From NCBI GenBank assembly GCA_965200465.1, contig OZ241358.1:1612001-1676000 (forward strand): DNA of 64,000 nt. Reading direction: 5' to 3'. Both the position numbers and the translations under genes were made by a program. This document shows positions 62,301 to 64,000 of this stretch, piece after piece. Within the stretch, counting starts at the first letter, position 1. Every line of letters starts with the position of its first letter. This stretch comes from Azophilus sp965200465 (GTDB taxonomy: Bacteria > Pseudomonadota > Gammaproteobacteria > Pseudomonadales > Azotimanducaceae). The notes under the pieces were generated by a model, which was not told the origin of the DNA, ran no database searches, and saw nothing but the letters and a program-made list of their open reading frames with translations.

Positions 62301-62651
62301 CTCGCGGAACTCCCGCACCGCCGGCACGTCCGGCAGCTTCGCCGGCGCCCGAAAAAGGTGGTAAAGGGCGATGAGGGTGTGGGTCTTGCCGCCACCGTAG
62401 GTGAGCTCCAGTTGCCGCACCGCCTTGTCGCTGCGCCCGGCCAGCCGGACCGCCACATCCTTGACCAACTCGCGCAGCGTATGGGTGGGATAGGTGAGGG
62501 CGAAGAACTGCGCCGGGTCTTCGTAAACCGGGCGCTTGCCGCGGGCCAAGGTGACCTCATGCAGGTCCGCGGCGAACTCAGCCAAGGTGAGCTCGCCGGT
62601 GCGCAGTTCGTCCTTTAGGCGAACGAAGTGGTGCCAGGGTTTTAGGGTCAT
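59361..62651 (-). CDS. DUF499-family ATPase, defence-associated
   Basis: A 1096-residue P-loop ATPase of the DUF499 family, related to the BrxC/PglY group of phage-defence ATPases. Walker A is TYGGGKTHT (residues 84-92), Walker B LILVDEV (208-214). The N-terminal TLKPWHHFVRLKDELRTGEL and the long helical and beta C-terminal parts fit the family. DUF499 genes usually sit in defence islands, often beside DUF1156 DNA methyltransferases. Here the ATG overlaps the stop of the TOPRIM-like gene as ATGA. The sequence downstream on this strand holds only repeat debris, so this is the last gene of the operon. Confidence 0.88.
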   Translation of the reverse strand: MTLKPWHHFVRLKDELRTGELTLAEFAADLHEVTLARGKRPVYEDPAQFFALTYPTHTLRELVKDVAVRLAGRSDKAVRQLELTYGGGKTHTLIALYHLFRAPAKLPDVPAVREFREHVGMELPEAFIAALCFDKIDVEKGIEGVRGPAGETRTLRHPWSVLAFQLAGAAGLRAMHGEGRDEERETPPAEPLLTKLLEIPARQGLATLILVDEVLMYAREKAGIAPVWRERLVDFFQYLTQAVVKVDSAAIVASLLATDPAKQQGDLGRRLTDDLFSVFRRQREEGVQPVRKQDVAEILRRRFFAGESLRGEASHRSHVIGVVRGLAKLDETTAKDRAEAEGRFLESFPFHPDLTDVFYSRWTQLEGFQRTRGILRTLATALREAEQWDSSPLIGPAALLPAPEEAAASDALKELANVADAGGAGRPTDWAKLLEGELAKARQIQGEFPALRPLREPEQAVVAVFLHSQPTGGKANTPELLRMAGGGAPDAIELEKGLRRWREISWFLDDEDAQEGEAQGLPKAWRLGNRPNLKQMHDEACRQRISDGDVEAALAEAIRSARNALDGGASAAGAKLHLLPASPRDVGDDGAFRYVVLGPEAASDSGKPSAAAKRCIDETTGPHRPRVHRNALVLAVPSRDGLDAARSSVRTWLGWRDVQRQLQNQAVDPLRGERLRRKLQESKGQVPALVRQAYAVVVTVNERNEIHAFKLTAAAGPLFPEIKNDERSRIKETPVDAEALLPGGPYDLWREGEEARFVKDLAGAFSRDPRLPKMLRPSIVLDTVLQGVERGLLVARLRRPDGTLRTWWRERPDAGAGAEPTLEVALPEKAQLAELPCGLLAPGELPALWGEGPLPLPRILAYFSGKHVAALPREGYEETFAIPACPEQAVRDAVAQAVERGAAWLVSGPTSCWKERVPAAALDGDAALLPPPPIIAAQELMPGALPHAWDDGVANGMSIAQALSHARGEPVPWGLVLDSVKMAVASRWLELVDGGGVGEGEYANAGLLRLRVPQRSMKPPSPPPTRSVLLDSAQIQDLAEQVPALLAASAGHDLRFHLGVSLGAGAPLEVRVEVDKLLAEVAPDLRIMESPDPPSN

Positions 62652-63229
62652 GGGGTTGACCCCAAGCCATCGGCGAGAACGTTCTCCAATCGCGTTGCCA
62701 AGCAGTCGAACTCATCGCATTTCCGGCGAATGGCATTGATGTTGCAGGCAGCCTCCGCCGCCAACGGTTTCCTGCCGCGTCCAGGGGCAAGATAGAGTTT
62801 TCGCTCCCTAGCCAGTGGTTCGAAGTAAGTTTCCTTCACCTGCACTTCTCCGCGCACGTCAGTCCAACGCCAGCCTGCCGGAAGAGCCAAGCCAGCAAGC
62901 ACCCACGTTTCGATTTCTTCCCAAGCATTTTCCGACAAGAACACCGTCTGTGGCTGAAACTGCGCTTCAATAGCGTTTAGCCGCTGCCTACGTCCCAAGA
63001 CGCCATCCCGGTCCACGCACAGCACGAAGATGTCCATCATGCCTTGGTACTGTTCAACGATCTCCGACAATCTTTCAACTTTCAGGGCTTCGGCCACTCC
63101 GCCAAGCAGCGGATCCCGACAGATTTCGATTCGCACTCTTCGGCCGGCTGATCGAACCAAACGCTCGAAGAGTGGCCGGAGGATGTATTGGTCGTGGCGA
63201 AAGTCCTCCGGGATAATGAGCAATCTCAT
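62648..63229 (-). CDS. TOPRIM-like (DUF4276/OLD-partner type) protein
   Basis: A 193-residue protein. IIPEDFRHDQYILRPLFE carries an N-terminal Glu, and MDIFVLCVDRDGVLGRR an Asp-x-Asp motif, the acidic set of TOPRIM nucleases. The C-terminal half has ENAWEEIETWVLAG. I recall the family as a partner of AAA ATPases, similar in layout to PARIS AriB or OLD-type nucleases, but the exact family is uncertain. It overlaps its ATPase neighbour upstream by four bases (ATGA at 63226-63229) and the DUF499 gene downstream. GC content is lower than in the DUF499 gene. Confidence 0.75.
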   Translation of the reverse strand: MRLLIIPEDFRHDQYILRPLFERLVRSAGRRVRIEICRDPLLGGVAEALKVERLSEIVEQYQGMMDIFVLCVDRDGVLGRRQRLNAIEAQFQPQTVFLSENAWEEIETWVLAGLALPAGWRWTDVRGEVQVKETYFEPLARERKLYLAPGRGRKPLAAEAACNINAIRRKCDEFDCLATRLENVLADGLGSTP

Positions 63230-64000
63230 TGGGCAATGCCTTTGTCCGGATTAGAGAAGTAAACGGCGTTCTCCAGCCAGCCACCAGTATGGAGCCTCCC
63301 CAAACCTTGGCTGCTCCGTAGTTCGGTTGCGTTCTGCAAACTACAGATGGTTCTGATCACCGCATTATCCGTTTCCGGACAACGGCAAACGACAGACGCA
63401 TTCCTAAATGTTTTGTCGCTGACTAAATTTAGCAACGCTGGGGAGTGAGTGGTGGTGATAACTTGCACATCACCACCATCGGTTTGGCTTTCCATAAGCT
63501 CTAGGAGCAGATGCAGTCGGGAAGGGTGTATGCCGTTCTCCACTTCCTCGAAAACATAGAGCCTAGGCCTGTGCTCGCTCAGCAATGCAGCCAAAATAGC
63601 AAGAAATCGCAACGTGCCGTCGGAAGCGGACTGGCTGGACACCGTCTTCCCATCATGTTCCTTGATTATCAGCTGTATTTTTCCAGATGCTTCCCTAAGG
63701 AACTTGAAATCCGCTATGTCCATGGGCGTGAGTTCCCGGGTCCATTCGAGCAGCGTCTCCTTTCTTTGCGGGTCGTCGCAGATGGCTTGCAATACCGTTG
63801 GCAAGTTTTCGCCGCTGTCGCCAAGCACCGTTTGGCCGGGAAACGCCGGCTCGCGCATTTGCGATGGCGATGGATCCAGAAAGCGCATGCTCCCAAGGTT
63901 ATCCGCAACATGGCGAACCAAGTCTTTGTGGGCCTTGCGCACTTGCTTGTGTTCCCCAATCTGCGTTAGCGCCGGCTGCTCGGGACGCGCGACGACTCGG
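63226..64000 (-). CDS. AAA ATPase (AAA_21/OLD-like), C-terminal part, runs off right edge
   Basis: The frame is open from the right edge to TGA 63226-63228, at least 258 residues. It shows the C-terminal half of an ABC-like/SMC-like ATPase: signature SDGTLRFLAILAALLSEH, Walker B LYVFEEVENGIHPSRL and the switch region TTTHSPALLNLVS. The Walker A part must lie beyond base 64000. With the TOPRIM-like protein this is the layout of ATPase/nuclease defence pairs. The GTG at about 63942 is not the true start, since the frame continues upstream without a break. Confidence 0.85.
   Translation of the reverse strand, partial: RVVARPEQPALTQIGEHKQVRKAHKDLVRHVADNLGSMRFLDPSPSQMREPAFPGQTVLGDSGENLPTVLQAICDDPQRKETLLEWTRELTPMDIADFKFLREASGKIQLIIKEHDGKTVSSQSASDGTLRFLAILAALLSEHRPRLYVFEEVENGIHPSRLHLLLELMESQTDGGDVQVITTTHSPALLNLVSDKTFRNASVVCRCPETDNAVIRTICSLQNATELRSSQGLGRLHTGGWLENAVYFSNPDKGIAQ

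Noticed and set aside
1..64000. CRISPR array or rRNA/tRNA genes
   Set aside because: No regularly spaced repeats with unique spacers were seen and no conserved RNA gene sequence was recognised; the tandem repeats found are in-frame protein repeats.

Overview
The window is GC-rich (mostly 60-70 percent by eye) and gene-dense. It reads as a proteobacterial chromosome, most likely a marine or host-associated gammaproteobacterium: three TonB-dependent receptors of the type with an EEIIVT-like TonB box, a MetX acyltransferase closest in motifs to the Xanthomonas serine/homoserine O-succinyltransferase, NudC, a Rieske oxygenase, CaiB and acyl-CoA dehydrogenase genes, and a large GLUG/Calx-beta/LRR surface protein. 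No rRNA, tRNA or CRISPR was found, so the taxonomic call is an inference.

Layout. 1-9.4 kb: TonB receptor (cut by the left edge), MetX-like enzyme, an NADH-dehydrogenase-like/SelD fusion, and a small operon of a MauD-like thioredoxin, a 54-residue protein and a DUF457 membrane protein; then a second TonB receptor. 9.4-16.8 kb: two PucC/BCD-family carriers with a methyltransferase and a membrane protein, a retinol-dehydrogenase-like SDR, another membrane protein, a PNPOx-fold protein and a rhodanese. 17.3-22.0 kb: a very large secreted repeat protein whose start is separated from its body by a 16-C tract (candidate phase variation), followed by a small cysteine-containing secreted protein. 22.3-25.1 kb: MFS exporter, a double-glycine-leader peptide gene, and a rhomboid protease.

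25.3-28.9 kb: a secreted protein plus acyl-CoA dehydrogenase, an intact MntA-HepT toxin-antitoxin module, and a decayed second copy of the first two genes. 28.9-40.0 kb (minus strand): a tightly overlapping operon that looks like a proton-motive-force-driven envelope machine. It has one ExbB/MotA-like channel, two VWA proteins each with a TolR/ExbD-like N-terminal helix, PEGA, formylglycine-enzyme-like and TPR-like periplasmic proteins, secreted proteins, and upstream a large secreted trypsin-like protease. This is the best candidate for an undescribed system.

40.0-43.9 kb is a gene-remnant and defence zone: a broken MntA-HepT copy, a frameshifted AT-rich GmrSD-type (DUF262/DUF1524) gene, and a Phd-VapC pair. 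43.9-58.8 kb is mainly metabolism: NudC, Rieske oxygenase, oxidoreductases, the third TonB receptor with a LuxR-type regulator, an NhaC antiporter, a GMC oxidoreductase, a CaiB CoA-transferase followed by an oxalyl-CoA-decarboxylase-like enzyme, a membrane-anchored split-barrel protein and a GFA protein. 58.9-59.2 kb holds a 125-bp MITE-like element inserted into a dispersed repeat whose empty copy lies at 52.6 kb. 59.4-64.0 kb ends the window with an overlapping operon AAA ATPase - TOPRIM-like protein - DUF499 ATPase, probably anti-phage defence, cut by the right edge.
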